From Albibacterium profundi (GTDB lineage Bacteria > Bacteroidota > Bacteroidia > Sphingobacteriales > Sphingobacteriaceae), in contig NZ_JBBVGT010000002.1 of assembly GCF_042159835.1 (NCBI RefSeq), forward strand, positions 248,001 through 312,000: a DNA stretch of 64,000 bases, read 5' to 3'. Shown piece after piece: positions 1-9,589 of this stretch. The notes beneath the pieces are model-generated. The model did no database searches and was not told the origin of the DNA. It saw only the letters and a program-made list of their open reading frames with translations. Within the stretch, counting starts at the first letter, position 1. Every line of letters begins with the position of its first letter. A program made the position numbers and the translations under genes.

Positions 1-1
1 T

Positions 2-2650
2 TCAAAAACCTTACAATATTCCGCTTTGAGTTTCGATGTTTCTTTTCAAGAAATCTTTGCAACGTGGCTGTCTGGCGGGGAGCTCATTCTCGTTGACGAA
101 GAAACCCGTAAAGATCCGAAAGAATTACTTGGTTATATCAACCAACATGGCGTAAATCGTGTATTCATGCCTTTCGTCGCTTTACAATCGATCGCCGATA
201 CGGCTGTTAACAGCTGCCTTTTTCCTTCATCTTTAAAGGAAGTGATCACAGCAGGCGAACAGTTAAAAGTGACCAAACAAATCCGTCAGCTTTTCTCCTC
301 ATTAAAACACTGCACTTTATCCAATCAATACGGTCCAACCGAGTGCCATGTAGTTAGTCAACTTAAGCTGGAAGGCAGTCCGGAAACTTGGCCACACTTA
401 CCTAGTATTGGCAAAGAAATCTACAATACACAGATATTTATTCTAGACAACAACTTACAGGAGGTCTTACCCGGCGAAACAGGCGAACTCTGCATCAGCG
501 GCCTTCCGCTTGCCCAAGGCTATTTAAATCAGCCAGAGATAACTAGCGATAAATTTATAACTTTTGTTAGTGACGATGGAGAACATATATGTATATATAA
601 AACTGGTGACCTCGCCAAACGTCTACCAAATGGCGAGATAGACTTTTTGGGTCGCCAGGATTTTCAGGTCAAAATCAGAGGTTATCGAGTAGAACTAGGA
701 GAAATTGAACATCACATCTTAGCACAAAAGAATATAAGAGATGCTGTCGTAACCTGCAGGGAAAGTCTCTTAGGGAATCAGCAATTGACCGCTTATTACA
801 TTCTACGTGATCGCCATGCGGAGAATATAGACATTCGGCAAGCTATACAACAACGTTTGCCCGAATACATGATTCCTCATCACTTTATAGAAGTCGATCA
901 ATTCCCAAAAACAACATCCGGAAAAATCGATAGAAAGCGTTTACCTTCTCCTCAAATTAACAGCCCGAAGATAAAATCGGAAGAAGATCAACCCCTTGAC
1001 ATCGTCCAGGAAAAAGTCGTTAACGTATGGAAACATTTCCTTAGCAATGAAAATGTAACTGTCGACAGCAACTTTTTTGAAATGGGCGGACATTCTTTAA
1101 TCGCAATCAATGTATTAATAGAACTTGAAAAACAAACAGGGATAAGGCCTAAGTTAAGCAGTATATTCAAATTCCCGCGATTAAAAGATTTCGCACTATT
1201 GTATGAGAAAACTCTTCCAAAATCTGACTTCGAGATAAATCAGAACAACCAACAGATCATCAGTGATGAGACAGCCGCTATTATAGAAGCACCAATCCTC
1301 GAGACACAATTGGAAATCTGGGTAACTTCAATTTTAGGTGGTGATCTCGCTAATAAATCATACAATATATCGTCGGCACATATCCTGACAGGCGATTTGA
1401 ATATCGAATGCTTAGAAAAAACGATCGAAGCCATCGTAAACCGTCATGAGTCACTCCGAACCAGGTTCAATGAAGATGGCAGTAAAATGCTTATTCATAA
1501 AACTGTTCCAGTACATATACATCAAGACGACTATTCTGCGTTAGACAAGTTTGAACAAAATCAGAAGATATTGACCTATTCAAGAGAGGTCTCTGAAGCA
1601 CCATTTGACCTCAGGGAAGAGAATCTTTTCAGATTTTCACTCTTAAAGCTTTCATCAAACTCATACTATTTTATTTTTACAGTACATCACTTGATATGTG
1701 ATGGCTACTCACTTAATATCATTCTTAATGAAATTAGTGCTATATATAATCTTTTGTTGACCGACAAACATTTGAGTTTACCAAAAGCACCTTCACTCCT
1801 GTCGTATGCGACACATAAAGATGCATTTTATAAAAGTGACGACTATCGTAAATTAATTGCCTATTGGGAGCATGTAATACCAAAAGATTTGGCACCCTTG
1901 GACTTACCTTTCGACTTTCCACGAAAACCTTCTAAAAGCTACAAAGGAGCCAGCTTTCAATCAAATTTATCCAGAGCTTCAACGAAGAAAATAGAATTAT
2001 TTAACAAAAAACATGGTTCAAGCTTTTCTCTCACTACACGCATATTATTTGAGCTCTTTATATATCAGCTAAGTCAACAATCTAATTTTATGCTCGGTCA
2101 ATTATCCTCGGATCAGATACACAATGCTAGTGAGGGTCTGGTTGGTCACTGCGTCAACCTGCTACCCATTCACTGTTCAATTGATAATCAATTAAGTTTT
2201 CTAGCTCATTTTAAGAAAAGAAGTGCCGAGCTGATAGAGGCCTATAGTAATCAATCAATCACCCTAGGGACATTAGTAAAAGAAATCAACTTAAAGAGAG
2301 CAGCACATTCTCCAGGATCAATATCAGTGGTTTTTAATAGTCTGATCGGTCTTCATAGCGGTTTGATTCTTAATCAGGTCAAAGCAGAAGAATACCATTT
2401 CGACTCCCAAAATGAAAAATTTGACTTAACACTAAACGTCTATGGAAGCGAAGACCTACCTCTTTTCGAATGGAATTATTGCACCGATGTCTTTAAAGAA
2501 GGAACCATCAGGAATTTCATGTTAAATTTTGAAAATTTAGTTGACAAATTAATATCAACACCAGCAAAAACACTTGACCTATTATTAATTAGAAATTCTG
2601 ATAAAGAATTAAAGTATCAATTCCTTTCCTTTTTTAGAAGACGATCTTGA
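2..2650 (+). CDS. Nonribosomal peptide synthetase, 3' part (A-PCP-C)
   Basis: The reading frame is open from base 2, so the gene starts upstream of the window. The visible part begins inside an adenylation domain: FDVSFQEIF, the NQYGPTE core, YKTGDL, the long GRQDFQVKIRGYRVELGE core and PKTTSGKIDRK with the catalytic Lys. A peptidyl carrier domain follows, with its phosphopantetheine Ser in GGHSL at about codon 365. Last comes a condensation domain with RHESLRTRF and the active-site HHLICDG at about codon 562. The protein ends after this C domain: there is no thioesterase, reductase or further module. The chain is therefore either passed to another protein or released by the terminal C domain. 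The substrate-specificity code is only partly visible and I cannot assign the amino acid. A PPTase gene lies 79 bp downstream. Confidence 0.95.
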   Translation, partial: SKTLQYSALSFDVSFQEIFATWLSGGELILVDEETRKDPKELLGYINQHGVNRVFMPFVALQSIADTAVNSCLFPSSLKEVITAGEQLKVTKQIRQLFSSLKHCTLSNQYGPTECHVVSQLKLEGSPETWPHLPSIGKEIYNTQIFILDNNLQEVLPGETGELCISGLPLAQGYLNQPEITSDKFITFVSDDGEHICIYKTGDLAKRLPNGEIDFLGRQDFQVKIRGYRVELGEIEHHILAQKNIRDAVVTCRESLLGNQQLTAYYILRDRHAENIDIRQAIQQRLPEYMIPHHFIEVDQFPKTTSGKIDRKRLPSPQINSPKIKSEEDQPLDIVQEKVVNVWKHFLSNENVTVDSNFFEMGGHSLIAINVLIELEKQTGIRPKLSSIFKFPRLKDFALLYEKTLPKSDFEINQNNQQIISDETAAIIEAPILETQLEIWVTSILGGDLANKSYNISSAHILTGDLNIECLEKTIEAIVNRHESLRTRFNEDGSKMLIHKTVPVHIHQDDYSALDKFEQNQKILTYSREVSEAPFDLREENLFRFSLLKLSSNSYYFIFTVHHLICDGYSLNIILNEISAIYNLLLTDKHLSLPKAPSLLSYATHKDAFYKSDDYRKLIAYWEHVIPKDLAPLDLPFDFPRKPSKSYKGASFQSNLSRASTKKIELFNKKHGSSFSLTTRILFELFIYQLSQQSNFMLGQLSSDQIHNASEGLVGHCVNLLPIHCSIDNQLSFLAHFKKRSAELIEAYSNQSITLGTLVKEINLKRAAHSPGSISVVFNSLIGLHSGLILNQVKAEEYHFDSQNEKFDLTLNVYGSEDLPLFEWNYCTDVFKEGTIRNFMLNFENLVDKLISTPAKTLDLLLIRNSDKELKYQFLSFFRRRS

Positions 2651-2651
2651 G

Positions 2652-2700
2652 AATACCTATTAATTGGTATTGTAAGAATCTGGCTGTCAAGATACCTTTA
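2652..2700 (+). promoter_or_regulatory. Operator palindrome plus -7 box upstream of PPTase operon (site a)
   Basis: TACCTAT-TA-ATTGGTA lies at 2654-2669, with AA and TT flanks extending the palindrome. Exactly 23 bp later comes TACCTTTA (2693-2700), a good Bacteroidota -7 box. No TTG -33 element is evident, which fits an activator-dependent promoter. The PPTase ATG is 29 bp further on. The same arrangement recurs at 12319 and 24335 in this window. Confidence 0.7.
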
Positions 2701-2729
2701 CCTTAATTCTAATGCTATAACAATATTTC

Positions 2730-3485
2730 ATGAATGCAGTAATGATTGACCCGATAGAAATCCGAACACAATTTATTCCAAGTATTATTTGGCAAAAAAA
2801 TGACTCTATCGCAGACACCGATCTAGACAACACCGTCCATATATGGAAAATAAAGGTACCGGAACATTTTTGCTCTCTATTTAAGGAATACCGACATATT
2901 CTAAATTCTAAAGAGTATGAAAAAGCTAAAAACTTTCACTGGGAGGATGACTTCCGCAGTTATTTAACAGGGAGAATGGTTTTAAAGATCTTATTAAGTA
3001 AATACCTTGACATATCAGCATTAGATATTGAGTTTGGAGCATCGGGGACAAAGCCTACAATACATAAGAATGATAATTTAAAATTTAATCTTTCCTATTC
3101 AGGTGAGTATATTTTAATCTCCTTGTCTAAAACAGAAACTGGCATTGATATCGAAAAAATCAACCCAAAGTTTGACTATAAGAGCCTTCTGGAATCATGT
3201 TTCGCAGGAGACGAAAATCAATTTATTTTAGCAGATTCTAAAAATAGCCGGCGAAACTTCTTTCTTCAATGGACACGGAAAGAAGCCCTATTAAAATATA
3301 CGGGTCAAGGTATTATCGACAACCTAATCATTGTTCCAAGCATGGATGGAACCCGATCAATAACGGAATCTGGGTTAGATCTCCACGAAGATCTACAGGT
3401 TGTAAGCTTTGATATCAGTCAGGATTGTGTTGGAACGATTGCCTACCCGAGGCACCTAAAAACAGTCAAATATTATACCTGGTAA
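2730..3485 (+). CDS. 4'-phosphopantetheinyl transferase, Sfp type
   Basis: This 251-residue protein transfers the phosphopantetheine arm of CoA to carrier-protein serines. The family hallmarks are present: the Mg-binding GIDIEKI around residue 140, and WTRKEALLKYTGQGI around residue 190 (W-x-x-KEA with the basic helix). Length matches Sfp/EntD-type enzymes rather than short AcpS. It sits just after the NRPS gene and presumably activates its carrier domain. It has its own candidate promoter (site a at 2652-2700) and probably heads the operon running to 9584, since the next genes are 24 bp or less apart, or overlap. The ATG at 2730 is the first in frame and gives a normal N-terminus. Confidence 0.92.
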   Translation: MNAVMIDPIEIRTQFIPSIIWQKNDSIADTDLDNTVHIWKIKVPEHFCSLFKEYRHILNSKEYEKAKNFHWEDDFRSYLTGRMVLKILLSKYLDISALDIEFGASGTKPTIHKNDNLKFNLSYSGEYILISLSKTETGIDIEKINPKFDYKSLLESCFAGDENQFILADSKNSRRNFFLQWTRKEALLKYTGQGIIDNLIIVPSMDGTRSITESGLDLHEDLQVVSFDISQDCVGTIAYPRHLKTVKYYTW

Positions 3486-3509
3486 CAGTAACAACAAACC
3501 ACAAAAAAG

Positions 3510-5321
3510 ATGATCAGAGCAGCTGCTAGACGCATTCGCGTCATCAAGTCGAACCTTAACGTTCTTCATATCTTAAAATTTATATGGAAGGTCTCGCCAA
3601 AAAAAACATTAATTTCGCTAGGTTGTATTTTAATAGAAACGGGTATTTTCTTCGTATCACTCTATGCTTTAAAACTATTGATTGATACTGTCTCGGAAAA
3701 TACCGATAATATAGGCGGTCCTGAAGTTATCAACAGTCTTATTTTAGCGGCAGTTTCCGGAATTGCCTATATCGCCATTAAATCGTTGTCTGTTTATATC
3801 TCTGAGGTTCAGTCTCAAACAATTGCAGAACACATCAGCGATGAAATCCATGAAAAAACAATTGCACTTGATCTGGCATTCTACGAAAGTCCAGATTATT
3901 ACGATATGCTGAGCCGTGCATTAAATGCCGGATCTGACAGACCCGTTGCCGTAATTAATACACTTTTTGAAATACTAAAGACCATCATGTCCCTAGTCGC
4001 TTTCGGCATGGTTTTGATAACTATCGACTGGACACTACTGCCCATTCTTGCCCTCTTCGTAATCCCAACCATGTTGGTGCGTATCAGTTTTGCAGATAAA
4101 TTTAATGCCTGGAGAATCAGGCAAACTCCGCTTGAGCGTCAGTCGCAGTATTACAGTACCCTTATTACCACTGAACAGCATGCCAAAGAAGTCAGAAGTT
4201 ATGATCTCGGAAAATATTTCAAAAACGCCTTTATGAAGGTCAGAATGACCTTATTAGGTGAAAAACTAAAAATCAGCAAAGATCGTACAAAAAACGAAGT
4301 GATTACCGCTAGTTTGTCCAGCATCGGATTTTTTTCCTGCATAGCCTACATCATTCTTGGTTCGCGAACCAATAGTATTGGCGATATTACGGTGTTCCTG
4401 GTTATTTTTCCACAATCGTTCACCTTGCTTCAAAACTTATCTACACATATTTCTACATTGTATCACCACAATATCTTCATCAACAGCATTTTCGAACTCT
4501 TTGAACTCAAACCATCGCTTCAGGAGCCTCAAAAGGCTGAACCTGTTAAAACTCATCTGCCGGTAAATTTTGAATTCAAAAACGTAAATTTCTCTTACCC
4601 TAATACAAGTAAAAAAGTCTTACAAGACATCTCCTTTAAAGTCAAATCACGTCAGATCATTTCCATTGTAGGGATGAACGGAGCAGGAAAAACTACCCTT
4701 ATTAAAATGCTGTGTCGCTTCTACGACCCACAAGCAGGTCAGATTTTAATGGATGGGAAAGACATTCGAAATTACGCAAGCAAAGATTACCGCAAGCAAA
4801 TAGGCATGGTATTCCAAGATTTCGCCAAATATCAGGTAAGCGCAGCCGACAATATCCGCTTCGGGAATCTCGAGAAAGAATTTAAGCTCACTGAAATCAA
4901 AGAGGCTGCCGAAAAGTCGGGTGCTAATGTGTTTATCGAGAAATTTCCAAAACAATATGATAATATGATGGGAAGGATCTTCGATAATGGCCATGAAGTA
5001 AGTATCGGTCAATGGCAAAAACTCGCCAATGCTCGTTGTCTCTATTCCGATGCCCGCCTTCTTATTTTTGATGAAGCGACAAGTGCCCTTGATGCGCAAG
5101 CAGAAAAGGAATTTTTCGATGATTTCAGAAGACATATAGGTGACCGGGCAGCAATCATCATTAGTCACCGTCATTCCGCAGTTAAAAATGCAGATCATAT
5201 CTATGTTCTATCAGGCGGAAGAATTAGTCAATCCGGAACGGATGAAGAACTGTTAAATCAAGATGGCGACTACGCAAATCTTTTTAAAAAAGACAGCGAA
5301 TTAGAACCTCTAAAATTATAA
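3510..5321 (+). CDS. ABC exporter, fused permease and ATPase
   Basis: A 603-residue half-transporter. The N-terminal about 330 residues carry the membrane helices of a type-I exporter. The C-terminal ATPase has Walker A (GMNGAGKTT), a Q-loop (GMVFQDF), Walker B (LLIFDEATSAL) and an H-loop (IISHRHS). The signature motif is unusual, VSIGQWQ instead of LSGGQ, a form seen in some peptide and lipid exporters. It probably works as a homodimer in the inner membrane. Position 24 bp after the PPTase and 9 bp before a glycosyltransferase suggests that it exports the NRPS-derived product or flips a lipid-linked glycan. Substrate cannot be read from sequence. No Wzx flippase is seen in the window, so a flippase role should be considered. 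Confidence 0.9.
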   Translation: MIRAAARRIRVIKSNLNVLHILKFIWKVSPKKTLISLGCILIETGIFFVSLYALKLLIDTVSENTDNIGGPEVINSLILAAVSGIAYIAIKSLSVYISEVQSQTIAEHISDEIHEKTIALDLAFYESPDYYDMLSRALNAGSDRPVAVINTLFEILKTIMSLVAFGMVLITIDWTLLPILALFVIPTMLVRISFADKFNAWRIRQTPLERQSQYYSTLITTEQHAKEVRSYDLGKYFKNAFMKVRMTLLGEKLKISKDRTKNEVITASLSSIGFFSCIAYIILGSRTNSIGDITVFLVIFPQSFTLLQNLSTHISTLYHHNIFINSIFELFELKPSLQEPQKAEPVKTHLPVNFEFKNVNFSYPNTSKKVLQDISFKVKSRQIISIVGMNGAGKTTLIKMLCRFYDPQAGQILMDGKDIRNYASKDYRKQIGMVFQDFAKYQVSAADNIRFGNLEKEFKLTEIKEAAEKSGANVFIEKFPKQYDNMMGRIFDNGHEVSIGQWQKLANARCLYSDARLLIFDEATSALDAQAEKEFFDDFRRHIGDRAAIIISHRHSAVKNADHIYVLSGGRISQSGTDEELLNQDGDYANLFKKDSELEPLKL

Positions 5322-5330
5322 ATCAAACCA

Positions 5331-6551
5331 ATGGTAGACAATGTCGTAAAGCATAATGTATTAGTATTCGTCACCTGTTGCCTTGATGCCTGGGGCGGAA
5401 GTGAAGAGCTGTGGTCAAGAAGTCTGCCATTTCTCCAAGATGATTACGACGAGGTTGTCGTCTTTAAAAATCAGCATGATCGCACATCCTACCCCGTAAG
5501 AAAGATGCTTGAAAGAGGGGTTGTCCTCGAAGATCTCAATCCATCATACCGAGTGCTGAGTAGGATAAAACGAAAATGCCTTGCGCTGGCTAAGCGAATT
5601 AAAAATCGGCATTACCATCAAAGCGACAATCACTATCTCGTACAGAATTTCAGCAAGCGAGTTCAGAAGATCCGACCCCGTATTGTCGTTATTTCTCAAG
5701 GCATTAATTTCGACGGATTAAGTTATGCTCAGGAGTGCCTTAAGCTTCATATTCCGTATGCTATTATTTCTCAGAAAGCTGTTGATTTTTATTGGCCGCA
5801 TTACTCAGATAAGTCGTGGATGCAAAAGGTATTGAGACAATCCTTGGCTAACTATTTTGTATCCTACCATAACCTGCGTTTGACGGAGGATCAATTCGGG
5901 ATGAACCTTAAAAATAGCGCAGTAGTTTTTAACCCTATAAAGGTTAAAAAAGAAATCATGCAATACCCCTCGACGTCCACGGGCTACAGATTGGCTTGTG
6001 TTGGCAGGTTCTTCTTGATTGATAAGGGACAAGACATTTTGATAAAAGTATTAGCTCAACGTAAATGGCGTGAACGACCGATTACCGTATCATTCGTCGG
6101 CTCAGGGCCTGATCTGGTTCATCTTCAAGAAATGATCGCACTTCACAAGTTAGAAAATATCAGTATCGTACAGTTCCAATCAGATATCGAAAAACTTTGG
6201 CTTGACTTCCACGGCTTAATTTTACCTTCACGGAGTGAAGGTTTACCCTTAGCGCTTGCGGAAGCCATGGCGCTGGGCCGCATGGCCATCGTATCCAATG
6301 CCGGAGGCAATGCTGAATTTGTCGAAGAAGGTGTATCGGGTTTTATTGGTGAAACCAATGCATCGTCTATGGATGATGCACTGGAACGAGCATGGATACG
6401 GAGGCATGAATGGCAAGAATTAGGCAAGAATGCCCATTCATTTATCAAAGATTATGCCCCCCCTCTCCCAGAGAAAAACTTTGCAGAACTACTAAAACAA
6501 TTAATAGATGAAAAACCTACCACTAGTATCCGTAATTATTCCTACGTATAA
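5331..6551 (+). CDS. Glycosyltransferase, GT4 type
   Basis: This 406-residue protein has the GT-B fold layout. The nucleotide-sugar-binding C-terminal half shows VGRFFLIDKGQD near residue 223 and the E-x7-E motif in SRSEGLPLALAEAMALG near residue 302, followed by NAGGNAEFV. The N-terminus opens with a strand and a GGSEELW segment typical of acceptor domains. It is expected to act at the cytoplasmic membrane face. Donor and acceptor sugars are unknown. Its 3' end overlaps the next gene by 44 bp in another frame, implying co-translation in the operon started at 2730. Confidence 0.9.
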   Translation: MVDNVVKHNVLVFVTCCLDAWGGSEELWSRSLPFLQDDYDEVVVFKNQHDRTSYPVRKMLERGVVLEDLNPSYRVLSRIKRKCLALAKRIKNRHYHQSDNHYLVQNFSKRVQKIRPRIVVISQGINFDGLSYAQECLKLHIPYAIISQKAVDFYWPHYSDKSWMQKVLRQSLANYFVSYHNLRLTEDQFGMNLKNSAVVFNPIKVKKEIMQYPSTSTGYRLACVGRFFLIDKGQDILIKVLAQRKWRERPITVSFVGSGPDLVHLQEMIALHKLENISIVQFQSDIEKLWLDFHGLILPSRSEGLPLALAEAMALGRMAIVSNAGGNAEFVEEGVSGFIGETNASSMDDALERAWIRRHEWQELGKNAHSFIKDYAPPLPEKNFAELLKQLIDEKPTTSIRNYSYV

Positions 6552-7533
6552 CCGAGCCGATAAAGTTGGGGATGCCATTAATAGTGCTCTCAATCAGAGC
6601 TACAAAAATTTAGAGGTTTTAGTGGTTGACGATGGCTCGACGGACGATACTGAGAAAACTATTTTAAATTTCCCAACCGTCCGGTACATCAGACAAAAGC
6701 ATGCCGGACAAGCAGCCGCTCGCAATAACGGGCTTCACCATGCTAGCGGGGAGATCATTGCCAATTTAGACTCTGATGATCTGTGGGATTCGAATTTTAT
6801 AGAAGACTGTGTCCTTAAGTTAGAAACAGACCAGCTCGATTTCGTTTTCGCTAACTGGATGCAACAGACGAAAATTGGGCACGATTGGGATTTCTTACAA
6901 AATGACCCTTTCCTAAAACCTTATTTTCCCCGACTCAAAAATAATTGGATACAGCTTGAAAGCGATGATTTACGTGACCTCTACCTTCAGGCTTGCCCCT
7001 CCCCTTCGTCAGCTGTCGTGATGCGTCGAACATCCATTCATAAAGGGTGGGACGAAGCAATTCATATCGGAGACGATTGGGCCTTATATATAGACATGAT
7101 CATATCCAAAAAATGCAGAGCAGCTTTCACACTCAAAAAGCTATGGAGGAAAAGGATTGATGATATCAACATTTATGACGGACGCTCCCGGGCCGAAGTC
7201 TTAGATCTGCTCTATAACGCGGACATCAGCCGGATTATTGGTCGACATAAACACCACCTATCTAAAAAAGAGCTTATGAAACTCAACAAGATACATAGCT
7301 ACAGTCTTGTAGAGCTTTCAAAACATAAGATTCTTAGAGAACATGATATTAAGAAGGCATTTCATCTGTTCAGGAAAGCATGTTCCATCAGCATTTTGTT
7401 CTCTTTCCAGGCTGCGCCTCAAATCTTTTTCAATGGAATTAAGCGTCAAGTCGGCAGCCCCAAGTTAAACCAGGTCAACCATGTTAGGGATCAGCAAAGC
7501 ACCGTTACCAGAGAAGTTGTCGCCGGAAACTAA
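6508..7533 (+). CDS. Glycosyltransferase family 2
   Basis: A 341-residue GT-A enzyme with the GT2 opening VSVIIPTYNRADKV, the nucleotide-binding VDDGSTDDT and the metal-binding region NLDSDDLWD near residue 90. The C-terminal part (residues 220-341) has no membrane helices that I can see and is poorly conserved. It overlaps both neighbours: 44 bp with the GT4 gene and 53 bp with the toroid protein gene. It is therefore part of the same tightly coupled operon. Donor sugar cannot be inferred. Confidence 0.9.
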   Translation: MKNLPLVSVIIPTYNRADKVGDAINSALNQSYKNLEVLVVDDGSTDDTEKTILNFPTVRYIRQKHAGQAAARNNGLHHASGEIIANLDSDDLWDSNFIEDCVLKLETDQLDFVFANWMQQTKIGHDWDFLQNDPFLKPYFPRLKNNWIQLESDDLRDLYLQACPSPSSAVVMRRTSIHKGWDEAIHIGDDWALYIDMIISKKCRAAFTLKKLWRKRIDDINIYDGRSRAEVLDLLYNADISRIIGRHKHHLSKKELMKLNKIHSYSLVELSKHKILREHDIKKAFHLFRKACSISILFSFQAAPQIFFNGIKRQVGSPKLNQVNHVRDQQSTVTREVVAGN

Positions 7534-8569
7534 TATTTCCAAAGCTATAGACAGGGGCCTGTCATATTTGGTAAGCCATCAATTTCCAAACGGTGAATTT
7601 TGCACATACTATTCACCTGATGACCCAATGAAGGAATGGTGTGTGCCTGATAGTACGGTTTTCCCCACATCCATTATTGCAAATACACTTCTGGTACTTC
7701 AGGAACGTCAAGAGGTAAAAACCATCTATAGCAAAACAATTCCTTTTCTGATTTATCAGAGAATGCGATACGGTACCTGGCAGCATTTCACCAAATGGCA
7801 CAAACTATTCCCCGTTTCTCCACCTGATATCGATAACACCATTTTCGCATATAGCTTTCTGAAGTCACAAAACACGGATAGCCCAGATCCTTCTCAACTC
7901 ATATTAGCCAATCATAACCGAAACGGGTTCTTATACACTTGGTTTGCCTTTCGAATGGAAAAGAATGGCAATTCTCAGTACTGGAGATTGATCTTACGAG
8001 AATTGAAACGCCCAATAAAGACGCTTGCCTTCTGGAAAATTAATGACTGTAGACGAAATGACGTTGATCTGGGAGTAAATCTGAATGTTCTGTCTTTTCT
8101 GGGTAAACGCAAAGCGACCGAGCCGATTATCGAATTCATCAGCAAACAAATCATCCAAAAGGATGTCATCAAAACCGATGGCTGGTACCGTAGCCCTATT
8201 ATTCTCTACTATTTATTTTCCCGCAATGCAAAACATAAGATTGAAGCCTTCATTAACATATACCCGCTTATCATCGAAAACATCTTGGATCATTACAAAC
8301 CCGATAAAGGCTTTAACGATACCATTCTTGAAACTGCATTAGCTATTAGCTCACTTATAAACCTGGGTTATACAGGTGTCGAGATAGAAGAAGGAATATC
8401 TTTTCTATTGCGATCTCAAGCTGAAAATGGAGAATGGGCGCGTTCCATATTTTTTTACAGTGGACCAAAACAAGTTGTTGGTTGGGGGTCAGAAGAGTTA
8501 ACCACAGGCTTTTGCCTGGAGGCCCTTGCCCTCTACGATAAACTCATGAAACATGCCTCTGATTCGTAA
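7481..8569 (+). CDS. Squalene-cyclase-like alpha-toroid protein
   Basis: This 362-residue protein resembles one half of the prenyltransferase/squalene-oxidase repeat fold. It has alpha-helical repeats ending in GWGSEELTTGFCLEAL, a GEW (QW-like) element near residue 312, and a PDIDNTIFAYSFL segment near residue 116. Typical squalene-hopene cyclases are about 650 residues with an acidic DxDD motif; here the length is half and the closest motif is DIDN. Classical class II cyclase activity is therefore doubtful. It overlaps the GT2 gene (53 bp) and the UbiA gene (17 bp), so it probably works with the membrane prenyltransferase on a polyprenyl substrate. Function is inferred from fold and context only. 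Confidence 0.65.
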   Translation: MLGISKAPLPEKLSPETNISKAIDRGLSYLVSHQFPNGEFCTYYSPDDPMKEWCVPDSTVFPTSIIANTLLVLQERQEVKTIYSKTIPFLIYQRMRYGTWQHFTKWHKLFPVSPPDIDNTIFAYSFLKSQNTDSPDPSQLILANHNRNGFLYTWFAFRMEKNGNSQYWRLILRELKRPIKTLAFWKINDCRRNDVDLGVNLNVLSFLGKRKATEPIIEFISKQIIQKDVIKTDGWYRSPIILYYLFSRNAKHKIEAFINIYPLIIENILDHYKPDKGFNDTILETALAISSLINLGYTGVEIEEGISFLLRSQAENGEWARSIFFYSGPKQVVGWGSEELTTGFCLEALALYDKLMKHASDS

Positions 8570-9584
8570 AATATACCACGTATTTCGTCTGTCTGAATGG
8601 TGGGATTATAAGATTGTACCCGTTTTAGCAATTGCGTACGCCACTTGCATTCAGCTTGACATCTCGATTTTTAGTAATATTTCATGGATATTATTCCTCT
8701 TGGTATCGATTATTGTAGGTGCCATTTATGTTAGTACAATTAATGATATCACCGACATGGAAGATGATCTAAGGTGTGGAAAGGAGAACCGCATGGCTAA
8801 AATACAGCCAAAATACCGCTTCATTGCCCCACTGGTATGTTTGATAGTCGGTTGCTTTTTTGCTTATCAAATGTCGGATAATCTGATATCTCTTATACTC
8901 TATGTTCTACCCTGGATCGTATACAGCCTCTATTCTTTTAAACCTTTTCGTCTTAAAGAACGAGGTTTTTGGGGTGTTTTAGCAGATGCGTTGGGCGCGC
9001 ATGTGTTTATAAGTCTCCTGATCGTCAGCAGCCTTAGTTTTAAGAACAACGCACCCATAGACTGGACTTGGTTCAGCTTAGTTGGCGGCTGGTCATTATT
9101 ATTCGGCATCCGGGGAATACTCTGGCATCAATTTTATGATCTTGAAAACGATAAAAAAGCAGGCACAAAAACATTTGTATCCACTATTAATTCTGAGAAT
9201 TTTAAAAAGAAAGAACTACTCCTCATTTTTATTGAGCTTACTCTTTTTCTAGCTTTACTACTGCACCTTAGTATGTCCATACTTTTTGTCTTCTTGCTAG
9301 TATATATAGCTCTCGCGACACTTCGATATCGACTAATGTCATATACACCCGTAATTGTTACCACACCCCTAGCTTCACCTTTTCAGATTCTTATGCTCGA
9401 TTATTACTTGGTATTTTTCCCTTTGGGATTACTTATATATGGCTTTTCAATCGATCAATCTGCCTTCATTATTTTCGGGGTTCACATTGTTTTATTCCAT
9501 GAAAAATTGTTAGCTATTTTCAAGGATGCAATGTTAATCGCCAAATTAATATTTTTGAAGGCATTCAAAACAACTAAATTATAA
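8553..9584 (+). CDS. UbiA-family membrane prenyltransferase
   Basis: A 343-residue polytopic protein (about 8-9 hydrophobic helices). It has the two aspartate-rich motifs of the UbiA superfamily: NDITDMEDD (NDxxDxxxD) near residue 66 and YDLENDKKAGT near residue 194. These bind Mg and prenyl diphosphate. YSFKPFRLKERG between them is also typical. UbiA enzymes attach prenyl chains to aromatic or sugar-phosphate acceptors; the acceptor here is unknown. It is the last gene of the operon beginning at 2730 and overlaps the toroid protein gene by 17 bp. Confidence 0.85.
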   Translation: MPLIRKIYHVFRLSEWWDYKIVPVLAIAYATCIQLDISIFSNISWILFLLVSIIVGAIYVSTINDITDMEDDLRCGKENRMAKIQPKYRFIAPLVCLIVGCFFAYQMSDNLISLILYVLPWIVYSLYSFKPFRLKERGFWGVLADALGAHVFISLLIVSSLSFKNNAPIDWTWFSLVGGWSLLFGIRGILWHQFYDLENDKKAGTKTFVSTINSENFKKKELLLIFIELTLFLALLLHLSMSILFVFLLVYIALATLRYRLMSYTPVIVTTPLASPFQILMLDYYLVFFPLGLLIYGFSIDQSAFIIFGVHIVLFHEKLLAIFKDAMLIAKLIFLKAFKTTKL

Positions 9585-9589
9585 TCTAA

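Noticed and set aside
4746..5198. 150-codon open frame opposite the ABC transporter ATPase
   Set aside because: Lies entirely antisense to conserved ATPase motifs; no family pattern and no start context, so a shadow frame.
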